Source: Spongiibacteraceae bacterium UBA5047
GTDB taxonomy: Bacteria > Pseudomonadota > Gammaproteobacteria > Pseudomonadales > Spongiibacteraceae
DNA: 64,000 nucleotides
Assembly (NCBI GenBank): GCA_002415025.1
Contig: DIBR01000011.1
Span: 87,211-151,210 of the forward strand
Reading direction: 5' to 3'
Positions 33,490 through 42,813 of the stretch are shown here, in pieces (position 1 is the stretch's first letter; every line of letters starts with the position of its first letter). The notes beneath the pieces were generated by a model that saw nothing but the letters and a program-made list of their open reading frames with translations, made no database searches and was not told the DNA's origin. A program made the position numbers and the translations under genes.

Positions 33490-34170
33490 CTAATTCAAAA
33501 ATTCGTAGCGCCAGTATGAGCCTTCCAGCCAGCAGCGATTGCGCAGGCCCTCTGCCGCCGAATCCGTATTCTCGTACCCGGCATCACCTTCATACAGCAT
33601 ACAAATTTTCTCACCCTGCATCGCCATTCTGGGGTTGATATAGGGCGCTGAACGCTGCGCGTAAAACGCCTGCGCGTCGGCAAGGGTTTTACAGTGCTGC
33701 AATTCGGTGAGTGTTACCAGCGTGGGCGGCATCAATTTCAATACACCTGATTGATGATCTGCTATCGCCTGCGCGGGTGAATACCACGCATACGCATCGA
33801 TTTCCTCACCATCGACAACAATCTCGTCAACGGGCTCAACACTGAGAAAAAACCAGGTGGCAAAGCGCTTCTTTGATACTTCGGGAGCATCCGGGGTTGT
33901 CCAGTGCGAAATAAGCCGGAGCGAATCAAGCGGTACGGTAATCGAGGCTTCTTCTGTGGTTTCGCGAACGGCAGCGCAGCGCGCGGCGGCTTCAATATCG
34001 TCGCCGCCGCGATAATCCTCTTCCTCAACAACGCCGCCGGGGAACACCCAGGCCCCCGAGCCAACACGGCTGGCACTGTGCCGGCGCAGTAAAAGTGCTT
34101 CCAAACCGTCAGCACTCTCGCGCAACAGCACCAGTGTTGCAGCGGGACGTATCTTGGTTTTATCAGGCAC
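33490..34170 (-). CDS. Nudix hydrolase
   Basis: 226 residues from the GTG at 34170, overlapping the end of the peroxiredoxin gene by 8 bases. The Nudix region reads GAWVFPGGVVEEEDY followed by AAARCAAVRETTEEASI; the REXXEE part is RETTEE. This is the NUDT19-like or CoA-pyrophosphatase-like group with an inserted segment between the GX5E and REXXEE parts. Substrate not determined. The frame is open to 34206 but upstream codons lie within the neighbour. Confidence 0.85.
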   Translation of the reverse strand: MPDKTKIRPAATLVLLRESADGLEALLLRRHSASRVGSGAWVFPGGVVEEEDYRGGDDIEAAARCAAVRETTEEASITVPLDSLRLISHWTTPDAPEVSKKRFATWFFLSVEPVDEIVVDGEEIDAYAWYSPAQAIADHQSGVLKLMPPTLVTLTELQHCKTLADAQAFYAQRSAPYINPRMAMQGEKICMLYEGDAGYENTDSAAEGLRNRCWLEGSYWRYEFLN

Positions 34171-35005
34171 CGGCCACTCCGGAATCCAGGAAGTCGATAA
34201 AGGCATCCGGCTCCGGTCGAACCCGGTAGTTATCGGTCAAATCCGCGTACAGGATTTTGCCCTGCTCATCCGTAATAACCACTGTGGGATATACCGTATC
34301 GGCACCGTATCCGCTAATACCCAGAGCAATACCGCCTTTGTGCGCAATCTGTAACGCCGAGGCGGCCCGATTATCGCGGTCGACATAAAACTGCATGGGC
34401 ACATCGAATTTTTCAGCAATCTTGCGCGTATTTTTGTGTGGCTGCGGGCTAATCATCACCACATTGACACCGCGGGCTTCCAGCTCGCGATAGCGCTCGG
34501 CCACTTCGCGAACTTGCGCAACACAGAGGGGGCACCAGTTGCCGCGATAAAACATCATTAACAATTTACGCCCCTGAAACCGCCGCGACGACACTGCATT
34601 GCCATCGGCATCTTCGAGCTCAAATTCAGGCAGCAATTGACCGGGACGCAGTACACTGTTCTCGCCACGATCAAGCAGCGAATACCAGAATATATAGCTC
34701 AGCACGCCGCCCAAACCAAGCAGCAGTGCATAAAGCACCGGCACAATCGGTTGCAACTCCACTACCGCCAAACCGCCGCCAAGCAAAGCACCGGAGAGCT
34801 GTATCCACATATAGCGCGAAGTGCGAGCGGTGGGAACGATTGCGAGATAGACCATAAAGCCCAGCATGGGGAGCAATGCCACGGCGGCACCGTACCAGGC
34901 AAGTGCGACCTGCTCTGCACTCAAAATGTGCCAAACACTGTGCGCGCCCGCCAGCAGGCAGGCGAGCAGATAAGGCACAACAAATAATCGTTTCAGGGTT
35001 TGCAT
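34163..35005 (-). CDS. Membrane-anchored AhpC/TSA-type peroxiredoxin
   Basis: 280 residues. Four predicted membrane helices fill the N-terminus (about 5-120). A thioredoxin-fold domain follows with the peroxidatic segment MMFYRGNWCPLCVAQVREV near residue 177. The WCPLC arrangement is that of bacterioferritin-comigratory-like or redoxin proteins. The domain would lie on one face of the membrane and reduce peroxides or thiols; the side is not certain from sequence. It is followed by the Nudix gene with an 8-base overlap. Confidence 0.83.
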   Translation of the reverse strand: MQTLKRLFVVPYLLACLLAGAHSVWHILSAEQVALAWYGAAVALLPMLGFMVYLAIVPTARTSRYMWIQLSGALLGGGLAVVELQPIVPVLYALLLGLGGVLSYIFWYSLLDRGENSVLRPGQLLPEFELEDADGNAVSSRRFQGRKLLMMFYRGNWCPLCVAQVREVAERYRELEARGVNVVMISPQPHKNTRKIAEKFDVPMQFYVDRDNRAASALQIAHKGGIALGISGYGADTVYPTVVITDEQGKILYADLTDNYRVRPEPDAFIDFLDSGVAGA

Positions 35006-35154
35006 ACCGGCTCCAGGTTTTGATTATTATGAAGGCCGCTCTGACCAACAACGCCCATTGATCAACCTATTATTACTGACTGGCTACACCAATACCACCG
35101 GCGCAAGCACTACCGGGTGAAGCCCTTTGCGCAGGGCTTCCAACGCGAAGGCGC

Positions 35155-35613
35155 TCAAGCCGGGAAGTAGCGACTAATGGTATCGGCAACACAGGCAGGC
35201 TTGTCCTGACCTTCAATTTCTACGGTAACTCGCACGACCGACTGCACACCACCCTTGACCTCCTCAACCGAGACCAGCTCTCCACAACCGCGAACACGAG
35301 AGCCCACCGGCACAGGCGAGGGAAAACGGATTTTCTCGCAGCCCACATTCACGCCCATGGAGATACCCTGCACATCTATAATCTGTGGCAGGAAGAGATT
35401 GACCAGCGATAGCGTGAGGTAGCCATGAGCAATACACTTGCCAAAGGGGCCATCTTTGGCGCGTTCGGGATCAACATGAATCCATTGGTGGTCACCCGTG
35501 GCATCAGCAAATAAATTAATGCGATTCTGGTCTATTTCGAGCCAATCGCTACAACCCAGCTGCTCGCCCTGCGCTGCTTTTAAATCAGCGGGATGCTTGA
35601 ATACGCGCGTCAT
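35155..35613 (-). CDS. MaoC-like (R)-specific enoyl-CoA hydratase
   Basis: 152 residues, hotdog fold with the hydratase signature FADATGDHQWIHVDPERA (catalytic Asp and His) near residues 35-52, and IAHGYLTLSL. Hydrates trans-2-enoyl-CoA to (R)-3-hydroxyacyl-CoA. A single gene with no adjacent polyhydroxyalkanoate or beta-oxidation gene in view. Length is typical. Confidence 0.9.
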   Translation of the reverse strand: MTRVFKHPADLKAAQGEQLGCSDWLEIDQNRINLFADATGDHQWIHVDPERAKDGPFGKCIAHGYLTLSLVNLFLPQIIDVQGISMGVNVGCEKIRFPSPVPVGSRVRGCGELVSVEEVKGGVQSVVRVTVEIEGQDKPACVADTISRYFPA

Positions 35614-35772
35614 GTTCTACCCTTTTTACACTGTATTTGATGAGGCGCGACTATATCACCAACCGCCGCGCATCTCATCTGCCCCACGCACCCGGCCTTT
35701 TTCTTACAAAGATTTCACGGCGAGGCTTCGTCCCCGGACTCTACACTGAACGGCCAAAACCGGAGAACGAAA

Positions 35773-36882
35773 ATGCGCGCAGCTGTACTTGAAGTGCCAG
35801 GTAAACCGCTTGTTATTCGCAACGACATCAGCATTATTGACCCTCGCCCCGGCGAAGTGCGCGTCAGAATCCACTACTGCGGGCTGTGTCACTCGGACTA
35901 CAGCTATGTCGATGGCAGCAACCCGGCGCCCGGCGCCATTATTCTTGGCCACGAAGCCTCCGGCATCGTTGACGCTGTTGGCGCCGGCGTGACTCACCTC
36001 AGACCCGGCGACAAGGTCGTAATGACACCGGCGCCACCCTGCGGCCACTGCTATTTCTGCCAGCGCCACGAACACAGCCTCTGCGTAAACGCCAGCTCCA
36101 TTATGACAAGCACTCTGCCGGACGGCGAAACCGGCCTTAGCAGTGGCGATACCGTCATTTACCGGGGCTGCGGCGTTGGCGGGTTAGCCGAATATGCCAT
36201 TGCGCCCGCCAGCGGTGCGGTAAAAATTGACGACGATGTGCCGCTGGAGCTGGCCTGCGTAATAGGCTGCGCCCTGCAAACCGGCGTCGGCGCCGTTCTC
36301 AACACCGCAAAAGTGGAAACAGGTGCAACCGTTTTGATTATGGGGCTGGGCGGGGTTGGAATGGCCACCATTCAGGGCGCCCGTCTGGCCGGAGCCTCGC
36401 TGATTATCTGCTCAGACCCCGTTGCGGCTCGCCGCGAGCAGGCAAAGGGGTTTGGCGCCACCCACTGTATTGACCCGACCAAAGACGACCTCGCTGCTAT
36501 CTGCGCCGAACTGACCGGCGGTATTGGCCTGGATTACGCCTTTGAAACCGCCGGCAAAGCAGCCTTGATTGAAGCCGGCATCAATCTGACGCGCTCCGGC
36601 GGCACTACGGTGTGCGTAGGCGCCCCGCCGATTGAGGAGGGCATTCACATTCCTCACGCTGTATTATTTGCCGCCTTTGAGAAAAAGCTCTGCGGGTGCC
36701 TGCTCGGCTCGTGTAACTCCAGCTATGAAATACCGCGCATGATCCGGCTCTGGAAGCAGGGGCTGCTCAATTTTGACGATATGATCACCTCGCGGCGCCC
36801 TCTAAGTGAGGTCAATGAAGGCTTTGCCGATCTTGCCAACAATCGCGGCATACGCACAGTGATAGAGATTACGCCTTCGTAA
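35773..36882 (+). CDS. Zinc-dependent alcohol dehydrogenase
   Basis: 369 residues, medium-chain dehydrogenase. Catalytic zinc ligands in CGLCHSD and GHEASGIV; structural zinc cysteines in CGHCYFCQRHEHSLC; NAD-binding GLGGVG near residue 197. Closest by pattern to class III-like or benzyl-alcohol-type enzymes; the substrate is not readable. The ATG at 35773 has GGAG about seven bases upstream. Monocistronic between maoC-like and RND genes. Confidence 0.93.
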   Translation: MRAAVLEVPGKPLVIRNDISIIDPRPGEVRVRIHYCGLCHSDYSYVDGSNPAPGAIILGHEASGIVDAVGAGVTHLRPGDKVVMTPAPPCGHCYFCQRHEHSLCVNASSIMTSTLPDGETGLSSGDTVIYRGCGVGGLAEYAIAPASGAVKIDDDVPLELACVIGCALQTGVGAVLNTAKVETGATVLIMGLGGVGMATIQGARLAGASLIICSDPVAARREQAKGFGATHCIDPTKDDLAAICAELTGGIGLDYAFETAGKAALIEAGINLTRSGGTTVCVGAPPIEEGIHIPHAVLFAAFEKKLCGCLLGSCNSSYEIPRMIRLWKQGLLNFDDMITSRRPLSEVNEGFADLANNRGIRTVIEITPS

Positions 36883-37050
36883 CCGAACAGCCCGCGCCAT
36901 AGCGGTCCAGTGCCGCTCTCCGCTACACTAGCCGCCGCTAACTGCCGAACTCACGCAAGCGTAATACCGCGGTAAGCCTACGGTAATGATCCCTGTAGCC
37001 ACACCGTGATATAACACGCTGTAATAACAGTATTTTTTTGAGAGCCATTT

Positions 37051-38316
37051 GTGGGCAAATTTATCAAGAACCTTGTCGTCTGCACGATAATTCTCGGCGC
37101 CGCCAGCGCCGCGACCGTAACACTTTATTTGCAGCGGCCCGAACCGGTCAAAGTTGAAGTTATCTCCAAACCACTGCTCATCGACGTCGCAGAAGTGGTG
37201 AAACAGGATGTGCCGGTCAACATTGCCTCTCAGGGTACGGTCAGCCCGCGCACGCAAACCACATTAATCGCCGAAGTTTCCGGTCGAGTGGTCGAAGTGT
37301 CACCGAAATTCAAAGCCGGGGGCTTTTTCACGGCGGGCGAAATTCTGCTGCAGATCGACGATCGCGATTATAAGGCTGAGCTAAAGCGCGCAGAATCTGC
37401 CGTTGCCAGCGCCCGCAGCAATCTGGCTCTGGAAAAAGGCCGCGCGCAAGTGGCCTATCGCGACTGGCAAAAGTTCTCTAAAGGCGTATCCCGCAATGCT
37501 GAAGCTGATGAACTGGCGCAACGCAAACCACAACTGGCCGAAGCGCAGGCACGGCTGGACTCTGCCGAAGCCGATCTGGCCCGCGCACGCGACAACCTGG
37601 ATCGCACGACCATTCGCCTCCCCTACAGCGGCATGGTGCGCAACAAACAGGCCGACATTGGTCAGTACGTAAGCGTCGGCTCGCAACTCGGACAAACCTT
37701 CGCCATTGATCGCGTTGAAGTGCGCTTACCGCTGCCCGACGACCGGCTCAGCTACCTGAATTTGCCCACCATCAATAAAACGCCTGAACAGCGCAAGAAA
37801 ACCCTCGTAACGCTAAGCTCCAGCCAGGGCGACAGCGTATACGAATGGCAAGCTGAACTCGTGCGCACCGAAGGCGTGCTCGACGAGCGCAGCCGTGTGC
37901 TATTTGCCGTTGCCGAAGTCATTGACCCCTACGGCCTGAACAGTGAGCGCGAAGCGCCACTGCGCATAGGCACCTTTGTGCAGGCGGATATCGCCGGCAA
38001 GACCATGTCAGACATCGTGGTATTGCCGCGCCACGTGCTGCGCACCGGCAATCAGGTGTGGGTTGTAGACGCTAAAAATCGCCTGGTGAACCGGATAGTG
38101 GGCCTCCTGCGTACTGATGGCGAGCTGGCTTATATCCAGCGCGGCCTGGAGGCCGGTGAGCGCGTTGCGCTTTCAACCATACCGCATGCAGTTGCCGGCA
38201 CCGAGGTTCGCCAGAACAGCTCGGTAAAAACCAGCACCTTGCTGCCTCCCGATTCTGCGGCGCACAAAACGGTGCAACCCGCGTCCACAGCCATGGCTGA
38301 GAGCGTCCAGGGATGA
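37051..38316 (+). CDS. RND efflux periplasmic adaptor (membrane fusion protein)
   Basis: 421 residues from a GTG at 37051. N-terminal membrane anchor (about 5-25), lipoyl halves, an alpha-hairpin coiled coil (about 105-180) and beta-barrel domain with RTTIRLPYSGMVRNKQADIG. Couples the inner-membrane pump to an outer-membrane channel, which is not in this window. The permease ATG overlaps its stop as ATGA, so the two are cotranslated. Confidence 0.93.
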   Translation: MGKFIKNLVVCTIILGAASAATVTLYLQRPEPVKVEVISKPLLIDVAEVVKQDVPVNIASQGTVSPRTQTTLIAEVSGRVVEVSPKFKAGGFFTAGEILLQIDDRDYKAELKRAESAVASARSNLALEKGRAQVAYRDWQKFSKGVSRNAEADELAQRKPQLAEAQARLDSAEADLARARDNLDRTTIRLPYSGMVRNKQADIGQYVSVGSQLGQTFAIDRVEVRLPLPDDRLSYLNLPTINKTPEQRKKTLVTLSSSQGDSVYEWQAELVRTEGVLDERSRVLFAVAEVIDPYGLNSEREAPLRIGTFVQADIAGKTMSDIVVLPRHVLRTGNQVWVVDAKNRLVNRIVGLLRTDGELAYIQRGLEAGERVALSTIPHAVAGTEVRQNSSVKTSTLLPPDSAAHKTVQPASTAMAESVQG

Positions 38317-41300
38317 CAGAAGAAAACATTGATACCCGCAGTGGGCTAATCGCCTGGTTTGCCCGCAACCCGGTTGCGGCCAATCTCCTTATGTTTCTGA
38401 TCCTGGCGACAGGCATCATGGCGGCCATCAGTATGCCGCGCACGGTTAACCCGGAGTTTGTCAGCGACACCATCCAGATTGTAGTGCCCTACCCCGGCGC
38501 CTCACCCGACGAGGTCGAACTCGGCATTATTCTGAAAATTGAAGAAGCCCTGAAAGACATTGATACCATCGAGAAAATCCAGTCGACGGCGCAGGAGTCT
38601 GCCGCAACGATACTGCTCGAAATCAACGACGAGGTCGAAATCAACAATGTCCTCGACGAGGTTAAAAGCGCGATCGATGGCATATCCAACATGCCGGAAG
38701 AATCAGAAAAGCCTGTTGTTAAACACCTGGAAATGCGCGACCACGCCGTTAACATTCAGTTGTGGGGCAATTTAAGCGAACGTGATATGAAATCGCTGAT
38801 TGACCAGGTGAAAAATGAACTGCTGCAAGACCCCGATATTGGCTACGTGAACACATTCGGCAGCCGCGACTATGAAGTGTCCATTGAGGTCTCTGAAGCA
38901 GACCTTCTCAAATACGGCCTGACGCTGAATCAGGTTTCCCAGGCCATCCGTGGCTCGTCGCTCAACCTGCCCGGCGGCGCGATTAAAACTGATAACGGCG
39001 AAATTATGCTGCGCGCCAAAGGGCAAGCCTATCGCCAACACGATTTTGAACGTATTCCCCTGATTAATTATCCCGACGGCACCCGCCTCACGGTGGGCGA
39101 TATCGCAACCATCAAAGACGGCTTTGTAGAATCAACCGGCTTTTCCCTTTTTAACGGCGGCTTCAGCATGGGCGCCACAGTGTATGCCGTTGGCGATCAG
39201 GACCTGATTAAAGTGGCCGATGCCGCCAAAGCTTACGTTGAACGCAAGCGCGCGGAATTGCCGGAAGGGGTGAATATCGACTACTGGGCCGATATTACCC
39301 ACTACCTCAAAGGCCGTCTGGGCATGATGGTAAAAAACCTGGGCATGGGCGCGCTGCTGGTTTTTATTGTGCTAACCCTCTTTCTCGACATCAAGCTTGC
39401 CTTCTGGGTAATGGTTGGCTTGCCGTTGTGCTTTCTCGGTACCTTCGCAATGATGACGACGCCCATGGTCGATATCAGCCTGAATATGATCAGTTTATTC
39501 GGGTTTATACTGGTATTGGGGATAGTGGTGGACGACGCCATAATTATTGGTGAGAGCGCCGGGAGTTTCTCCGAAAAATACGGACACAGTGTCGACTCCG
39601 TTATAGCCGGTGCAAAACGTGTGGCCACGCCGGCGACATTCGGCGTACTCACCACCATTGTGGCATTTCTGCCAACGCTGTTTGCCGAAGGTGTTTTTGC
39701 CCCCTTCCCGGCAGCCTTTGGCTGGGTGGTTTTGCTATGCCTTTCGTTTTCACTGGTAGAGTCGAAACTCATCCTGCCCGCCCACCTTATTCACAGCAAA
39801 CCTTCGCGCAAGGGGCTGTTCAAATATACCCATACGCTGCAAACTTTTTGTAACGGCCTGTTGCAAGCCTTTATCAAGCGCGTTTACCAACCCGCTCTAA
39901 AAAGCGCCCTTCGAAATCGCTACATCACGGCCTCATCTTTTGTCGCCGTCATGATTTTGGCAGGCGGTCTGGTGGCCGGCGGAATGGTGCGTGTCATTAT
40001 GATGCCGTCTGTGCCTAACGATTTTATTCAGGCTTCGCTGGAGATGGTGGAAGGCACCACGGAAGAACAGATGCTCGCGGGCTACAAGCAGTTCAATGAC
40101 GCTCTCTACGCTGTAGACCGGGAGTACAAGGCAGAAACCGGCAACGAGACCGGCTTGCTTAAACATGTTTTCGCTTACGCCTACGACGGTCGTTTCGTGA
40201 ACTTTATGGCGGAACTGACCAAGAACGAAGTACGCACCATGGTCAGTGACGAGCTGGCCGAACGCTGGCGCTCCAAGATTGGAGAAATTCCCGGTGCGCG
40301 CGTCATAGCGGTTTCCACAGCACAGGATATGGGCGGCGGCCAGGACGTTCAGTTCAAGCTGATCAGCTCGCAACCCGAGCAACTCAAGGCGGCCTCCAAG
40401 GAATTTGCCCGGCACTTGAGTACCTACGACGGCATTTATGATGTTCGCAACGGCTCGGACTCGGCTCAGGATGAAATCGTACTCAGCCTCAAACCCATGG
40501 CGGATTCGATGGGAGTTTCGCTTGCCGACATGGCCACCCAGATTCGTCACGCCTTTTACGGCGCAGAAGCGCAACGTATGCAAAGAGCCAATGACGAAGT
40601 CAAGGTTATGGTGCGCTATCCCGAAGCGGAGCGAAAAGCGGTATCAGACCTTGAAAACATGTACCTGCACACCCGTGACGGTGTCGCCGTACCCTTTACC
40701 GTTCTGGCAAACGCCGATATTCAACCCGGCTACAGCAAACTTACACGCATTAACGGTGAGCGCGCGGTAACGGTGGGCGGAGCTGTGAATCGCCTCTACG
40801 CCGAGCCCGACAATATTGCGATGGAGCTTAAGGAAACCTTTCTGCCGAAGTTGTCGCAGGAATACCCCGGCCTGTCGTTCAAAATGGACGGCATGACAGA
40901 AGAGTCAGCAAAAATATTCAACAGCCTGTTTGTCGGCTTTGCACTTGCGATGTTCGGAATATACGCCCTGCTGGCGGTGCCGCTCAAATCTTACCTGCAA
41001 CCACTCATTATTATGGGTGTTATCCCTTTTGGCATTATTGGCGCCGTCATCGGTCATCTGGTCATGGACCTGCCGCTGGATATGATGTCACTGTTTGGCA
41101 TTATTGCCTTGTCAGGCGTTGTGGTGAACGACAGCTTGATTATGGTGGATTTCATCAATCGCGCTGTGGCCAACGGCAGCTCTATTGTTGATGCCGTGGT
41201 GCAATCCGGCTCCCAACGCTACCGCGCCATTATGCTCACGTCATTGACCACCTTTTTCGGGCTTGCACCCATGCTGGTAGAAACCAGTACCCAGGCGCAA

Positions 41301-41447
41301 TTCCTGATTCCGATGGCCGTGTCTTTAGGCTTCGGCATTATTTTCGCGACGGTGATAACACTGATCCTGATCCCCTGCCTCTACGTCATTCTTGAAGATT
41401 TCAAAATGCGCGGCGGTCGTCTGGAAGAGGCGCCCGCCTCGGCCTGA
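38313..41447 (+). CDS. RND-family efflux permease
   Basis: 1,044 residues with the 12-helix RND plan: TM1 at about 18-38, two large periplasmic loops, and central helices with LGIVVDDAIIIGES, the proton-relay Asp pair of the hydrophobe/amphiphile efflux family. The second half repeats the layout (ALSGVVVNDSLIMVDF). It exports hydrophobic or amphipathic compounds using proton force. The substrate cannot be assigned; the adaptor precedes it but no regulator or TolC gene is adjacent. Confidence 0.95.
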   Translation: MTEENIDTRSGLIAWFARNPVAANLLMFLILATGIMAAISMPRTVNPEFVSDTIQIVVPYPGASPDEVELGIILKIEEALKDIDTIEKIQSTAQESAATILLEINDEVEINNVLDEVKSAIDGISNMPEESEKPVVKHLEMRDHAVNIQLWGNLSERDMKSLIDQVKNELLQDPDIGYVNTFGSRDYEVSIEVSEADLLKYGLTLNQVSQAIRGSSLNLPGGAIKTDNGEIMLRAKGQAYRQHDFERIPLINYPDGTRLTVGDIATIKDGFVESTGFSLFNGGFSMGATVYAVGDQDLIKVADAAKAYVERKRAELPEGVNIDYWADITHYLKGRLGMMVKNLGMGALLVFIVLTLFLDIKLAFWVMVGLPLCFLGTFAMMTTPMVDISLNMISLFGFILVLGIVVDDAIIIGESAGSFSEKYGHSVDSVIAGAKRVATPATFGVLTTIVAFLPTLFAEGVFAPFPAAFGWVVLLCLSFSLVESKLILPAHLIHSKPSRKGLFKYTHTLQTFCNGLLQAFIKRVYQPALKSALRNRYITASSFVAVMILAGGLVAGGMVRVIMMPSVPNDFIQASLEMVEGTTEEQMLAGYKQFNDALYAVDREYKAETGNETGLLKHVFAYAYDGRFVNFMAELTKNEVRTMVSDELAERWRSKIGEIPGARVIAVSTAQDMGGGQDVQFKLISSQPEQLKAASKEFARHLSTYDGIYDVRNGSDSAQDEIVLSLKPMADSMGVSLADMATQIRHAFYGAEAQRMQRANDEVKVMVRYPEAERKAVSDLENMYLHTRDGVAVPFTVLANADIQPGYSKLTRINGERAVTVGGAVNRLYAEPDNIAMELKETFLPKLSQEYPGLSFKMDGMTEESAKIFNSLFVGFALAMFGIYALLAVPLKSYLQPLIIMGVIPFGIIGAVIGHLVMDLPLDMMSLFGIIALSGVVVNDSLIMVDFINRAVANGSSIVDAVVQSGSQRYRAIMLTSLTTFFGLAPMLVETSTQAQFLIPMAVSLGFGIIFATVITLILIPCLYVILEDFKMRGGRLEEAPASA

Positions 41448-41468
41448 GCCGTGCTCCCTGGCGAGCCA

Positions 41469-41948
41469 TCAGAAGGAGGCGCGTTGCGCTGACATATCTA
41501 CCCATACCTTGCTGGTGACCGAATTGGCAATAAAACAAAGCTCGTGTGCCCGGTGGTGTATGGCCTCGATCTGCTCAAGGGTCACCTCGCTACCGGAAAA
41601 GGCAACAACCGGGCACAGGCGCACTTCGGTCATACACTGACGGCCCTCATCCCCGGCCGCCAGAGTCCCCACGGCCTTATCCGTGTAACGTTCTACACTG
41701 AGCCTTTTCTTCGCTGCGATCGACAGAAAAAACAGCATATGGCAACTTGATAAAGAAGCGACGAAGGCTTCTTCCGGGTCGACATTTTCTTCAACAGAAT
41801 AGGGCAAGGGAACAATGTGGGGGGAAGCAGACGCGGGCACCGTCGTGCCGCCATCGAAGCGCCAGACGTGGCCACGACTGTAGCGGTTGTCGAGGAACCT
41901 CTCATCAGCTCCGCATTGCCAGATGACTTCGGCCAGATACTCCGACAT
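41469..41948 (-). CDS. OsmC-family peroxide reductase
   Basis: 159 residues from the ATG at 41948, which has GAGGAGG six bases upstream (the frame is open to 41963). Two family cysteines appear in LSSCHMLFFLSIAA and CPVVAFSG. OsmC and YhfA-type proteins reduce organic hydroperoxides or protect protein thiols. Convergent with the RND permease gene. Confidence 0.92.
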   Translation of the reverse strand: MSEYLAEVIWQCGADERFLDNRYSRGHVWRFDGGTTVPASASPHIVPLPYSVEENVDPEEAFVASLSSCHMLFFLSIAAKKRLSVERYTDKAVGTLAAGDEGRQCMTEVRLCPVVAFSGSEVTLEQIEAIHHRAHELCFIANSVTSKVWVDMSAQRASF

Positions 41949-42017
41949 GAAAAGCCTCCTCAAGAGCTCGCCAAGTCCAGTTCGTTAGCCCCCTGCCTCC
42001 ATGGGCAATACTGCAGC

Positions 42018-42413
42018 TCACTGAATAAGGCGTTCCAGCAGTTTTGGTATAAATATCAATGCAGCGGCGGCGGCCGCCGTTAGCGCACTTAGCAGTACTG
42101 CCGCAGCAGCAACGTCTTTCGCTTTGGCAATCAAGGGGTGCTCATCGCGGCTTATCAGGTCACACAGATATTCCAGCGCAGAGTTGAAAGCCTCCATACA
42201 CAAAACCCAGCCAATCAGCAGGACAACAACCAGCCATTCAGTGATACTGATGCGTAGCACCCATCCCGAAATTATCGCCAACAGCGCGGCGCAAATATGG
42301 ATACGGGCATTGTGTTGATCGCGAACCAGCGTCACCAGGCCGCGCGTCGCATGGGCCAGGCTGGTGACACGGGCAGAAAGCGAGAAGGGTTTATGGCCGA
42401 CGGACTCGGGCAC
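42018..42413 (-). CDS. dgkA: DgkA, diacylglycerol kinase
   Basis: 131 residues from a GTG at 42413 with AAGGA at good spacing; a longer frame up to 42698 reads antisense to glpE and is not coding. Three membrane helices and the catalytic EAFNSALEYLCDLISRDEHPLIAKAKDVAAAA signature split over about residues 64-95. Recycles diacylglycerol to phosphatidic acid with ATP in the inner membrane. Divergent from glpE. Confidence 0.93.
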   Translation of the reverse strand: MPESVGHKPFSLSARVTSLAHATRGLVTLVRDQHNARIHICAALLAIISGWVLRISITEWLVVVLLIGWVLCMEAFNSALEYLCDLISRDEHPLIAKAKDVAAAAVLLSALTAAAAAALIFIPKLLERLIQ

Positions 42414-42488
42414 GCTTTTTCCTTGATATTCGTTTAATTGAGAATAGCGGGTAACATAGGCCCTTCGCAAATAACGGCATTCCCAACC

Positions 42489-42785
42489 ATGTTTGAACGT
42501 ATTTCTGTCACACAGGCTCAGACGCTGGTAGCCAACGAAGCATGCAACATCGTCGATATTCGAGATGCACAATCCTATGCTCAGGCGCATGTACCAAATG
42601 CTGCCCACCTGGACGGCAATATTATTGACGCGTTTATTGCCGACAGCGACCGCGAACGGCCTTTGATCATTTACTGTTACCACGGGAACAGCAGCCAAAG
42701 CGCCGCCCAGTATTTTGCAGGCCAGAACTTCAAGCGCGTCTACAGTGTTGACGGAGGCTTTGAGGCCTGGCGATTACAACTCTAG
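42489..42785 (+). CDS. glpE: GlpE-type thiosulfate sulfurtransferase (rhodanese)
   Basis: 98 residues, one rhodanese domain. The catalytic loop is CYHGNSS near residue 60 and the N-terminal helix MFERISVTQA is typical of GlpE. Transfers sulfane sulfur from thiosulfate to cyanide or thiols. Divergent from dgkA and convergent with sppA. Confidence 0.92.
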   Translation: MFERISVTQAQTLVANEACNIVDIRDAQSYAQAHVPNAAHLDGNIIDAFIADSDRERPLIIYCYHGNSSQSAAQYFAGQNFKRVYSVDGGFEAWRLQL

Positions 42786-42813
42786 CCAAAGCCCCAGCTC
42801 GATTTCCTCCGGA

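Noticed and set aside
42414..42698. Upstream extension of the dgkA frame
   Set aside because: This stretch is antisense to glpE and lacks kinase features; the GTG at 42413 has a good ribosome-binding site.
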